This document shows, piece by piece, positions 17,524-25,774 of a stretch of DNA of 64,000 bases (positions are counted from its first letter, which is position 1; each line of letters starts with the position of its first letter). Location of the stretch: the NCBI GenBank assembly GCA_016794505.1, contig JAEUJZ010000036.1:122659-186658 (forward strand). The letters run 5' to 3'. The stretch comes from Myxococcales bacterium (GTDB lineage: Bacteria; Myxococcota_A; Polyangia; Palsa-1104; JAEUJZ01). The notes below the pieces were generated by a model. That model made no database searches, was not told the origin of the DNA, and was given only the letters and a program-made list of their open reading frames with translations. Both the position numbers and the translations under genes were made by a program.

Positions 17524-19269
17524 ATGCGTAGTAATCGACTTAATCCTGGCGTGCAGGCTGGCTTGGCCTGCATGTTGGCCTGTAGCCTTCTTTCATGCGG
17601 TGGCGAGACCACGACGCTGGCCGCGTGTTCTGGCGACCGTAGCTGCCCCGCCCCGACCAACGATCTTCCCTGGGCTGTGCAGATCTTGCCGGCCCCCGGC
17701 AGCGGCAATACCAGCGACGGCAAGAACCTTGCGCTGGCCCAAGACGAAAGCCGCTTGGTCTTTGATCGGGATGGCGCAGCCATTTTCCGCGTGCGTGGGA
17801 CCGCGCTGGTCACCGGCACCGTCAGCGACGCCAATGCTCAGCTCTTGGTCGGGGCGCACATCACCGCGCGCCTGCCCTCCGGCATTCCTGGCCAGAACGA
17901 CTACAACACAAGTGGCGTGACCGCCGAGATGCCCCGCGGCGCGTTCTCTCTGCGCGTACCTCTGGCCTCTGTTCCCGCGCAGCAGCCCTACCAGTTCTGG
18001 CTGAGCTTTGACGATCCGTTCTTGGCCAGCTTGTCGCCGCCGCAGTGGCGCAGCGAGTCGATTGCCACCGACCGAGAGCTGCCCTTGCGCTTGCCTGCGC
18101 TCAGCGATTTGGCAGTCGTCACCGGCCGCATCACCAACGCGCTCGGGGAAGGCGTGGGCAGCTTGAGCGTGCAGGCCTTCGACGAGCAAGCGCGCCTGGT
18201 ATCGTCGACCGCGCTGTCGCAGAGCGGCAGTGGCACGCAGGCCGGCACCTATCGCCTGCTCATCGATCCGACGCTGGCCAGCAACGCCAGTGGTCGACTC
18301 ACAGTGGTCGTGCGACCCAGCGCGCAGGACACCGTGCTGCCGATCCTGGAAGCCAGCCTGGCGGTTCCGCTGCCCAACAGCCAAAGCCGCGTCGACTTCG
18401 CGGTGCCTTCCTATCGCAAGCCGGTGATCTACAAGCTGCCGATTCGCGGCGGCACCCTCGCCGGCACCATCGTGGCGGGAGCGCGCGTACGAGCGCAGGT
18501 GCTCCTCTCGGATGCGGCGACGATCAAGCTGGGGCACAAGGCGTACTACATCGCCAGCGGTGACAGCGACAGCGAAGGCCTGGCGCGGCTGATGTTGGTG
18601 CCGGCACCGATCGGTGGCAGCAACCTGCTGTACCACATCACCGTCGTAAGTCCGTCGCATGTGCCCTATGCCAGCGTCGCGCGACAAGAGCTGCAAGTGG
18701 GGCCAACGGAAGGCCTGCTGGGCGCGGTGGTGCTGCCTTCGCGCGCCGAGATTCGCGGACGGCTGCTTGACGCGGGCGGCGTGCCCGTCGCGGCGGCGCA
18801 GGTCGTGGCATCGCGTATCGATGCCCTGGACTTGGGAACCGCGCCGATCGCGACGCAAGCCGTGATGGCCGACGTCCCGCAGGCGATCACCGACGCCAGC
18901 GGACGCTTTTCTTTGTATCTCGACCCCGGCGATGTCGACTTGGAATTTGCCCACCCCGGTGGCCTGCAAGCGCGCTCTTCTCTGGACAATCTGCGCATCG
19001 GCACGGTCAGCCAAGACGTGGGAGACATCGTGCTGCCGCCTGTGACCTTGGGCTCTTTGGACGTCACATCTCCGTCGAGCAGTCCGGTGATCGACGCCAA
19101 AGTACGCATCTTCGAGCTGCCCGATACGCAGCAGCGCCTGGGTGTGTCCTGCGACGGCACGACGCCCTGCTCGCGCACGGGCAAGCTGCGAGCCGAAGCC
19201 TTCACCGGCCGCAGCGGACGAGCGCAGTTCCTGCTGCCCGGCGGCAAAGCGCGCCTGCTGGGCCGCTAG
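17524..19269 (+). CDS. Lipoprotein with carboxypeptidase-regulatory-like beta domains
   Basis: The 581-aa product starts at an ATG 18 bases after the previous stop and has a lipoprotein signal (LACSLLSC, Cys about residue 25). The mature part contains successive beta-sandwich modules of the carboxypeptidase regulatory-like/transthyretin type: VTGTVSDANAQLLVGAHI, VTGRITNALGEGVGSLSVQA, and IRGRLLDAGGVPVAAAQVVA followed by ITDASGRFSLYLDPG. Such modules occur in large surface proteins and usually bind or space other domains. No catalytic motif was found. Position suggests it is the third gene of the 13487-19269 operon, giving a set of three envelope proteins. Confidence 0.88.
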   Translation: MRSNRLNPGVQAGLACMLACSLLSCGGETTTLAACSGDRSCPAPTNDLPWAVQILPAPGSGNTSDGKNLALAQDESRLVFDRDGAAIFRVRGTALVTGTVSDANAQLLVGAHITARLPSGIPGQNDYNTSGVTAEMPRGAFSLRVPLASVPAQQPYQFWLSFDDPFLASLSPPQWRSESIATDRELPLRLPALSDLAVVTGRITNALGEGVGSLSVQAFDEQARLVSSTALSQSGSGTQAGTYRLLIDPTLASNASGRLTVVVRPSAQDTVLPILEASLAVPLPNSQSRVDFAVPSYRKPVIYKLPIRGGTLAGTIVAGARVRAQVLLSDAATIKLGHKAYYIASGDSDSEGLARLMLVPAPIGGSNLLYHITVVSPSHVPYASVARQELQVGPTEGLLGAVVLPSRAEIRGRLLDAGGVPVAAAQVVASRIDALDLGTAPIATQAVMADVPQAITDASGRFSLYLDPGDVDLEFAHPGGLQARSSLDNLRIGTVSQDVGDIVLPPVTLGSLDVTSPSSSPVIDAKVRIFELPDTQQRLGVSCDGTTPCSRTGKLRAEAFTGRSGRAQFLLPGGKARLLGR

Positions 19270-19423
19270 CCTCCCACACGGATTGCTGTTTTCCGCGGGG
19301 CCCCGGCGGGCTCTCGCTGCGATAGAATCCGCGCATGTCCATGTGGTCTCTGCTGCCGCGCCCCAGGAAGCCCGCGTCCTACGCCCCTGACTTCACGCCG
19401 CCCCTGTGCATGGAGACGCGCTG

Positions 19424-20509
19424 ATGCCCAGCGAGCGCAGCGAAGTGAGCAAGTCGCGCGATCTTGATCCGCAGGCTGGACGCATCGCGCCGACGCTGCG
19501 GCGCATCCGTCGTTTGAGCGCCGGCTTGGTGCATCACCGCGCCCCGACGTGGTCCGCCGATGGCCGGCTCTTGGCCTTTCTGCACGATGAAGGCGACGAC
19601 GCATGCTGGGTGATCTGCGATCGCAAGGGTCGCGTGGCGCGTGTCATCGCCGGTCCCGGTACTGGACGCGCGTCGTTTGCTCCCGACGGCTCGCTGGCGT
19701 ATGGCCGAGCAGTCGGCGCCACCAGCGAGATCTGGCTGTCTCCAGCTTGGCCGCCCAGCCGTCGCCCCACAGCATCGAGCACGGGACGGCGGCTCTTGGG
19801 AGCCGATGGTCGCTTGTACTGCGATCCCGCGTTTTCGCCCGACGGCCGCTACTTGGCGTACATCGCCGACGACGGTCGGCCTGGTACCGCCCGGCGCCTG
19901 TGGGTACTGGATCTGCAGACCGATGAACATCGGCTGCTGGTCGCCGCGCTGCCTGGACCCGATACTCCGTCGCGACTGGCCCATCCCGCGTGGTCACCGC
20001 AAGGGGACGCGCTGTACTTTGAAGCCCAGCGGCCCGACGGGGACGCGCTCTTTTTCCAGCGCTTGCCTTCCCCTTGGGGCGTGGCGCCCCCTGCGCCGCA
20101 GCGCCTGACCGCGGGAGGCTATCGTTGCCCGGCCCCCGTCATGACCGGCGCCGTGCTGTGCGAACGATGGCACGACGGCGGCGACAGCCTGCTGGTGCTG
20201 ATCGTGCATGGCGAGAGACCTGCCCCGTCGAGCCAAGCACTCGCCGAGCAGCCCCCGCGATCGATCGAGCTTCGCATCGCCAAGCAAGCCAAGCTGCAAG
20301 GTGGCCTGCGCGAGCCCGCGCTGGGTCATGGCAAGCGCGGGCTGTGGTTGGCTTTTTCTGCTCCGTCCCAGCGGACCAAAGACGAGCCTGCCCGCTGTGA
20401 TCTGTTTGCGGCGCGACTGCAGGGTCTGCCTGGCAGAGCGCGCGTCCCCGAGACACACCCAGGCGGCGCACGCACGGGCTCGCGACCCGCAGGAACCGAA
20501 ACCCCATGA
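19424..20509 (+). CDS. WD40-like/TolB-like beta-propeller protein
   Basis: An in-frame GTG at 19406 precedes, but the ATG at 19424 has GGAG at proper distance and is preferred (361 aa). There is no signal peptide. Repeats of the WD40-like PD40 kind are visible: APTWSADGRLLAFLHDE, DPAFSPDGRYLAYIADD and HPAWSPQGDALYFEAQ. These build a beta-propeller as in TolB C-terminal domains, but the protein lacks the TolB N-terminal domain. Its stop overlaps the ATG of the Ppx/GppA gene (ATGA), so the two are translationally coupled and probably functionally linked. The C-terminus is low-complexity. Confidence 0.82.
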   Translation: MPSERSEVSKSRDLDPQAGRIAPTLRRIRRLSAGLVHHRAPTWSADGRLLAFLHDEGDDACWVICDRKGRVARVIAGPGTGRASFAPDGSLAYGRAVGATSEIWLSPAWPPSRRPTASSTGRRLLGADGRLYCDPAFSPDGRYLAYIADDGRPGTARRLWVLDLQTDEHRLLVAALPGPDTPSRLAHPAWSPQGDALYFEAQRPDGDALFFQRLPSPWGVAPPAPQRLTAGGYRCPAPVMTGAVLCERWHDGGDSLLVLIVHGERPAPSSQALAEQPPRSIELRIAKQAKLQGGLREPALGHGKRGLWLAFSAPSQRTKDEPARCDLFAARLQGLPGRARVPETHPGGARTGSRPAGTETP

Positions 20510-22128
20510 AGATCGCGGCCATTGATGTCGGCACCAACTCGTTTCACTTGCTGATCGGCCAGGTCAGCGCCGACGGGCAGGTGGTCCCGATCGAGCGCGC
20601 AAAGGACATGGTACGCCTGGGCGATTCGGCGTTTGGCACAGGCGTGATCTCAGCGGAGGCCTTCGCCCGCGCCAGCGAGGCGCTGCGAAACTTCAAGCGC
20701 TTGGCCGAGCGCCATCACTGCGATGGCATCGTCGCTGCGGCCACCAGCGCCACCCGCGAAGCCGACAACGGCGGCGACTTTGTGCGCGCCATGCGTGACG
20801 AGACCGGCATCGACCTGCAGGTCATAAGCGGCGAAGAAGAAGCGCGCTTGATCTATCTCGGCGCACGCTCGGTCCTGCCTCTGGCCAGTCGACGGGCTCT
20901 CTTAGTCGACATCGGCGGTGGCTCGGTCGAGGTCATGGTCGGCGACTCGCGCGAGCTGTACTTCCAGCGCAGCTTGAAGCTCGGAGTCCTGCGCCTTTTG
21001 TCGCAGCTTAAGGGCGATCCTCCGTCGCATGATGACCGCGCCCACCTGGCCGAGTTCTGCCATCGCGCGCTGGAACGGGTGGCGGCCCCCATGCAGCGCA
21101 TCGGCTTTGACTTCGTCGCGATCAGCGCAGGAACCGCTCGCGCGATCTATGAGCTATGCAACCCCAGCGTACCGCTGTCGCGTCCCCCCGATGGCGATCG
21201 CATCGAGCGTCCTGAACGCAGCGATCGCGGACGCATCGTGCGCTTTGCCGATGTCTATGCTCTGGAACAGCGCCTGTGTTCCCTGAGCAACGTCGAGCGT
21301 GCCCGCATCCCAGGGCTTGATGCCCGTCGCGTCGATAGCATCGTGCCCGGCGTCATCTTGGTGCGATCGCTGCTTGAGGTCTTCCACGCCGATCAATATC
21401 AGCTGTGTGAAGCCGCGCTGCGCGAAGGCTTGATCCACGACTATGCGGCCAAGAATCGCCCAGGCATTCAGCTCGTCGACGAGTTTCCCGATCTGCGAAG
21501 ACGATCGGTCGTCACCTTGATGCGCCGCACACAGGCTCGCGAGCCGCACGCCTATCACGTCGCGCGCCTGTCCTTGGATCTGTTTCGCGGCCTGCGTCCG
21601 CTGCACGGGCTGCCGAATGCCGACGGAGAGCTCTTGGAGTTCGCCGCGCTCCTACACGACATCGGCTTTTACATCGCGCCGAGCAAGCACCACAAACACG
21701 GGCAGTACTTGATTGAAAATGTTGGCCTCGCCGGCTTCACACCCGACGAGATCTCGCTGCTCTCGCAGACCGTGCGTTACCACCGCAAGTCGACGCCCAA
21801 GGACACGCACGAAGCCTTTGCCAAGCTGTCGGACTCGCTGCGGCGACGCATTCGCATCCATGCCGCGCTGCTGCGCGTCGCCGATGGGCTGGATCGCACC
21901 AACCGCCAGCTAGTGCGCAGTGTTCGCTGCCGCATCTTGTCGCGCGACATCGAGCTGGTTCTGACGCTCGCCCCCGCCATCACGGGAGACGATCCCGATA
22001 TCGAGCTAGAGCTCTGGTCCGCGCGACGTAAGGCCGATCTTCTGGAAGAGGTCTTCCGTCGAAAAGTGCGCCTGCTGGTGGCGCTGCCGAGCGCTCAGGT
22101 GCCGATCGAGGAAGACGCAACCAAGTAG
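20506..22128 (+). CDS. ppx: Exopolyphosphatase / guanosine pentaphosphate phosphatase family with HD-like C-terminal domain
   Basis: A 540-aa protein of the Ppx/GppA family. The first domain shows the ASKHA phosphate-1 loop (AAIDVGTNSFHLLI), the SATREADNG loop, the catalytic ISGEEEARLIYLG and the second glycine loop LLVDIGGGSVEVMV. The C-terminal half holds an HD-type region (LLHDIGFYIAPSKHHKHG) as in longer E. coli-type Ppx. The enzyme would remove terminal phosphate from polyphosphate or pppGpp; the sequence alone does not separate the two. It overlaps the upstream propeller gene by 4 bases and the 3' end of the convergent gene at 22095 by 34 bases. No polyphosphate kinase gene is in the window. 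Confidence 0.92.
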   Translation: MKIAAIDVGTNSFHLLIGQVSADGQVVPIERAKDMVRLGDSAFGTGVISAEAFARASEALRNFKRLAERHHCDGIVAAATSATREADNGGDFVRAMRDETGIDLQVISGEEEARLIYLGARSVLPLASRRALLVDIGGGSVEVMVGDSRELYFQRSLKLGVLRLLSQLKGDPPSHDDRAHLAEFCHRALERVAAPMQRIGFDFVAISAGTARAIYELCNPSVPLSRPPDGDRIERPERSDRGRIVRFADVYALEQRLCSLSNVERARIPGLDARRVDSIVPGVILVRSLLEVFHADQYQLCEAALREGLIHDYAAKNRPGIQLVDEFPDLRRRSVVTLMRRTQAREPHAYHVARLSLDLFRGLRPLHGLPNADGELLEFAALLHDIGFYIAPSKHHKHGQYLIENVGLAGFTPDEISLLSQTVRYHRKSTPKDTHEAFAKLSDSLRRRIRIHAALLRVADGLDRTNRQLVRSVRCRILSRDIELVLTLAPAITGDDPDIELELWSARRKADLLEEVFRRKVRLLVALPSAQVPIEEDATK

Positions 22129-22814
22129 CGCGAAGGCGTCGACTCGCTCGCATTGAGCTGCTCTGCGGTCTTGCCGAAGCGTCGCTGCCGGCTGGCAAAG
22201 TCACTGAGCGCGTGCATGAAGTCGGCGGGCGCAAACTCTGGCCACAGCCGATCGCTAAAGAAAAACTCCGCATACGCGGACTCAAAGATCAGCTCGTCGC
22301 GCAAGAAGTGTTCGCCCGCGCGACAGCCCGTGTAGATGATCAGATCCGGGTCGGGCAGATCCGCGGTGACCAGCGACGTACGCAGCAGCGTCTCGTCAAG
22401 CTGCGTCGGATCGAGGTGCCCGGCTTGCACGGCCTTGGCCAGCTTCTGCACAGCGCGGGCGATGTCGCGTCGCCCACTTTGCCCCAGGCGCAGGTGGACG
22501 CTCAGATCCTCGGAAGGCGACACGAGCTCGCGATCCAGCCACGCGAGCTGCGCCCGACCCGCGGACTCTGCAGACGGCGCGCGGTCCGGGCTGCTTGGTC
22601 CGAGCGGGCTGCCTGGCCCCGTCGGGTAGCTCGGTAACTCTACCTGCTCGCCACACAGGGTTACGTGGCGAACCTTGGCTGCCGCGGCGGCCCGCACGAT
22701 GCTGCGCGCGGTGCAAAGGCTCTGCTCTTGCGCTTCGCGAAGTGAACGCTTGCGCTCCTCGGCAAAGCGCGCGGTTCCGTTCATGACGACGACAATGTGT
22801 CTTGCGTTCTGCAT
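22095..22814 (-). CDS. cis-prenyltransferase (UppS) homologue lacking key catalytic residues
   Basis: A longer in-frame start exists far upstream, but residues before the ATG at 22814 are antisense to prmA; the UppS homology starts exactly here (ARHIVVVMNG), giving 239 aa. The C-terminal half aligns well with E. coli UppS: GRRDIARAVQKLAKAVQAG, then AYAEFFFSDRLWPEF and FASRQRRFGKT. However the Mg-binding Asp of the MDGNGRWA motif is Asn12 (MNGTARFA), and the diphosphate-binding IRTGGExRxSN segment is replaced by IYTGCRAGEHFLRDE, losing the conserved Arg and Ser positions. It is thus either a non-catalytic partner or a divergent enzyme. It converges on ppx. Confidence 0.82.
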   Translation of the reverse strand: MQNARHIVVVMNGTARFAEERKRSLREAQEQSLCTARSIVRAAAAAKVRHVTLCGEQVELPSYPTGPGSPLGPSSPDRAPSAESAGRAQLAWLDRELVSPSEDLSVHLRLGQSGRRDIARAVQKLAKAVQAGHLDPTQLDETLLRTSLVTADLPDPDLIIYTGCRAGEHFLRDELIFESAYAEFFFSDRLWPEFAPADFMHALSDFASRQRRFGKTAEQLNASESTPSRYLVASSSIGT

Positions 22815-23030
22815 GGGGAAACTAAGCTCTGACGAAACAGTAGGCCTTCTCACGCCGAGGCGTGATGAAGCTGCGGCGAATCTTATGGGAAGAATCGGTG
22901 AAGTACAGGAAGAAGCGAAGCACCCGCCCATGCCCACAAGGGTTGCCGCCGACTGCGCTGTTGACTCGACGGGGCCGAGCCAGATATGACGGGCCGGTCG
23001 GCGCCCCCTTCGGCGCGGGCGGAGCGCACG

Positions 23031-24092
23031 ATGCGGTACTGTGAAATCAAGATCGAGCTGGCCAATGAGGAAAAGGCAGCGGTGCATACGCTGCTCATCG
23101 AGCGTCAGCTCAGCTTTCAAGAGGTGGACGCATCGACGCTGGATGCGCCACCGGAAGGACGCACGCGCTTCTTTTTGTATCTTGGCGACGACGAGCGCGA
23201 GCAGATTCCCCCCATCCTCGACGCGGTGCGACAAGCCGTGCCCGCGGTCGAGATCGATGTCCGTGATCGCGATGAAGACGAGTGGCGAGATGTCTGGAAG
23301 AAGTTCTTCACGACGCGTCGCATCGGCCGCTTGGCCATCGTGCCCAGCTGGGAGACCGCGGCGCACACGCCCGTCGATGACGAGATCACGCTGCACTTGG
23401 AACCGGGCCGCGCCTTCGGCACGGGAGGTCACGAGAGCACGCGGCTGTGCATGCTGCTGCTTGAGCGCCTGACCGATCGCTTTCGCTATCGCGTGTCTCT
23501 GTTCTCGCGCCTGGCTGAGCAGCTTCACGTTCGCGCTCCCTCGTCTTTGTGGACCGTTGCACAAGAAGCAGCGTCTCCAAGCGAAGCGCCTGCGATCTTA
23601 GATGTCGGCTGCGGCTCGGGTGTGCTGGCCATCACGGCGCTGCAGCTGTTTCCAAAGACGCAGGCCGTAGCGATCGATATCGACCCAGAAGCCGTCGAGG
23701 TCACGCAAGAAAACGCCGAGCGCAATCAGGTGAGTGATCGCCTGCGCTGCGATACCACGCCGCTTGAACGGCTGGATCAGCGCTTCGCGATCGTGCTTGC
23801 GAACCTGACGGGTCCGACGCTGATCGAGCTGGCCGCGCCACTGGCGGCACACCTAAACCAAGGCGGCGTGCTGATCGTGGCCGGCATCTTGGAAGCAGAA
23901 GTGCAGGTGGTGCAGGCGGCGTTTCTGGCGCAAGGTCTCATCGAAACGACGCGCGCCACCGAAGGCGAATGGGCGGCGCTTGAGTTTCTGCGCGTACAGC
24001 CCGTGCGCGGCGCAGTCATCACCGGCCCACCAACGCCAGAGGCCAGTCAGGCGCAAGCCATGAGCCGTGGCAGAGCATCCAAGCGGCCCTAG
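23031..24092 (+). CDS. prmA: Ribosomal protein L11 methyltransferase
   Basis: The ATG at 23031 is preferred to an earlier in-frame start because GGAG precedes it and the PrmA N-terminal beta-strand (YCEIKIELANEEK) begins at once. The 353-aa protein has the small N-terminal substrate-binding domain with DEWRDVWKKFF, the PrmA hallmark PGRAFGTGGHESTRLC, the SAM-binding LDVGCGSGVLAI and the ANLTG motif of the active site. PrmA trimethylates L11. About 45 residues are inserted between the FGTGGH helix and the SAM motif, making it longer than the roughly 290-residue standard. It heads a same-strand run leading into the sugar importer genes. Confidence 0.92.
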   Translation: MRYCEIKIELANEEKAAVHTLLIERQLSFQEVDASTLDAPPEGRTRFFLYLGDDEREQIPPILDAVRQAVPAVEIDVRDRDEDEWRDVWKKFFTTRRIGRLAIVPSWETAAHTPVDDEITLHLEPGRAFGTGGHESTRLCMLLLERLTDRFRYRVSLFSRLAEQLHVRAPSSLWTVAQEAASPSEAPAILDVGCGSGVLAITALQLFPKTQAVAIDIDPEAVEVTQENAERNQVSDRLRCDTTPLERLDQRFAIVLANLTGPTLIELAAPLAAHLNQGGVLIVAGILEAEVQVVQAAFLAQGLIETTRATEGEWAALEFLRVQPVRGAVITGPPTPEASQAQAMSRGRASKRP

Positions 24093-24113
24093 GTTTTCCA
24101 GAAGTCGGCACGC

Positions 24114-24608
24114 ATGTTGATCAACCTGCCCAGCAAGGTGCGCTGCGAGTACCTGTGTCCGTCCTGCGGGTATCGCGGCGCCATTGAATTCAGCGATCCC
24201 GACGCCATCAACGAACCCGAGCCCATCCCCGGCAACAGCCGCATCCTGGCCGCGCAAGCGTTCCGCGCAGCCGAGGTCGCGCTGGAAAAGCGGGCACACC
24301 GCGCGCTCACGCTGGTGCGCTGCCCAAGCTGTCAGACGCGCGACAGGCAGGGGACGCGGCGAGCGTATCGCCGTGCGCTGTTGCCGCTTCTGACGTTGGC
24401 TCCTGCCATCTTTATGTTCTGCGTCATCGCCACCGCGTTTTCGGTCCCGGCCGTCGTGGCCGCGATGCCGTGGGTCCCCATCGTCATGGGCTGCGCAGGC
24501 TTGGCGGCTGTGGGCCCGTTCATCGTGCAGCGTGCGAAAAAGCGCCTGATTCATGAAGCCGATCAGGCCGTGCGCTTCCTTCCTTCTTCAGGGCCGCAAC
24601 CATCATGA
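24114..24608 (+). CDS. Zinc-ribbon membrane protein, unknown function
   Basis: This 164-aa protein carries two CxxC pairs (CPSCG at about residue 15 and CPSCQ at about 70) that could form a split zinc ribbon, followed by basic residues and two transmembrane segments (LLPLLTLAPAIFMFCVIATA and VPIVMGCAGLAAVGPFIV). It begins 21 bases after prmA and its stop overlaps the start of the sugar-binding protein gene (ATGA), so it belongs to the same transcript. It is not a normal part of a xylose importer. I do not recognise the family. Confidence 0.82.
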   Translation: MLINLPSKVRCEYLCPSCGYRGAIEFSDPDAINEPEPIPGNSRILAAQAFRAAEVALEKRAHRALTLVRCPSCQTRDRQGTRRAYRRALLPLLTLAPAIFMFCVIATAFSVPAVVAAMPWVPIVMGCAGLAAVGPFIVQRAKKRLIHEADQAVRFLPSSGPQPS

Positions 24609-25762
24609 GTCCTTCTCTTTCGTCGGATGCGCGGCTGCGCATTGTGCTTGTTGTCGCGTCGCTTCTGCTGAGCGTGCTGATCGGCTTTTTAGTCAGCCGC
24701 CGCGGCCAAGCCCCCGCGAATCAGCCCGCTGGTCCGGGGCGACGACCGCTGATAGGCCTGTCGTTCGATACGTTGAAAGAAGAGCGCTGGCAGCGCGATC
24801 GTGACGCCATCATCGCGCGAGCCAAGGCGCTTGGCGCCGACACGATTGACCTGGCGGCCAACAGCAATGACACGCAGCAAATCCGCGATATCGAGTCGCT
24901 GATCACCAGCCGTGTCAGCGTGCTGATCGTCGTGCCCCACAACGGCGCAGCGATGGCCAAAGCCGTGGCCTTGGCGCACGCCGCGCGCATCCCCGTGATC
25001 GCGTATGACCGCTTGATCCCCGACAGCGACCTCGACTTCTACATCACATTTGACGCGGTCAAGATCGGGGCGCTGCAAGCGCGCTATCTGATCGATCACC
25101 TGCCAACACCAGGACGCGGTCGCATCGTGCGCTTGCACGGCGCCAAGACCGATCACAACGCGCACCTTTTGAAGCAGGGACAGGATGAAGTGCTAAAGCC
25201 GCTGATCGAGCGCGGCGACATCCTTGTCAGCCACGAAGACTGGGTCGACGACTGGAAGCCAGAGAACGCCAAGCGCATCGTCAACGCAGCGCTGTCGCGC
25301 GTTGCGATCATGGCCATGGCGACGCCGATCATCACGGGCATCTTGGCTCCCAACGACGGCACAGCGCTTGGCAGCGTGCAGGCGCTCTTGGAAGAGGGCC
25401 AAGTGGGCCCAGCCGCTGCCGGCAAACCCAAGGTGGTGATCACCGGCCAAGATGCCGAGCTTGCGGCATGTCAGCGCATCTTGGCGGGCACGCAGACCAT
25501 GACCATCTATAAGCCACTTTCTGCGCTGGCAACCCGCGCTGCCGAGATCGCGTTTGCCATGGCCAGCGGCCAACCCGTCGTCGCCAACGCCGAAATCGAC
25601 AACGGTCGCCGCAAGGTTCCGGCGTTTTATATCGATGTCATCGCTGTCGATGAAAAGAACCTGATGGACACCGTGGTCAAAGACGGCTTCCACAGCGCAG
25701 AAGCTCTGCGCGGAACGCCGACCGCGGCGCCGACTCCGCAGCCCTCAGCACCGGCTCCCTAA
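24605..25762 (+). CDS. xylF: D-xylose-type ABC transporter substrate-binding protein
   Basis: A 385-aa periplasmic binding protein with an uncleaved-looking or cleavable N-terminal hydrophobic segment (RIVLVVASLLLSVLIGFLV). The type I sugar-binding fold is clear: IGLSFDTLKEERWQRD, the VPHNGAAMAKAV and VIAYDRLIPDSDLDFYITFD segments, GILAPNDGTALG, and the end segment VDEKNLMDTVVKDGFH, which is close to the end of E. coli XylF. A Pro/Ala tail follows. No lipobox Cys is present, so a membrane-tethered or periplasmic form is expected. It precedes the ATPase and permease genes. Xylose specificity is inferred from similarity and could be another pentose. Confidence 0.88.
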   Translation: MSPSLSSDARLRIVLVVASLLLSVLIGFLVSRRGQAPANQPAGPGRRPLIGLSFDTLKEERWQRDRDAIIARAKALGADTIDLAANSNDTQQIRDIESLITSRVSVLIVVPHNGAAMAKAVALAHAARIPVIAYDRLIPDSDLDFYITFDAVKIGALQARYLIDHLPTPGRGRIVRLHGAKTDHNAHLLKQGQDEVLKPLIERGDILVSHEDWVDDWKPENAKRIVNAALSRVAIMAMATPIITGILAPNDGTALGSVQALLEEGQVGPAAAGKPKVVITGQDAELAACQRILAGTQTMTIYKPLSALATRAAEIAFAMASGQPVVANAEIDNGRRKVPAFYIDVIAVDEKNLMDTVVKDGFHSAEALRGTPTAAPTPQPSAPAP

Positions 25763-25774
25763 CGAGATCTCGCC

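Noticed and set aside
17593..19014. Minus-strand frame of 473 codons
   Set aside because: Shadow of the lipoprotein gene at 17524; composition rich in Arg, His and Gln as expected for antisense of GC-rich genes.
22815..23564. N-terminal extension of the UppS-like frame
   Set aside because: It runs antisense to prmA and shows no family likeness; the UppS homology begins at the ATG at 22814.
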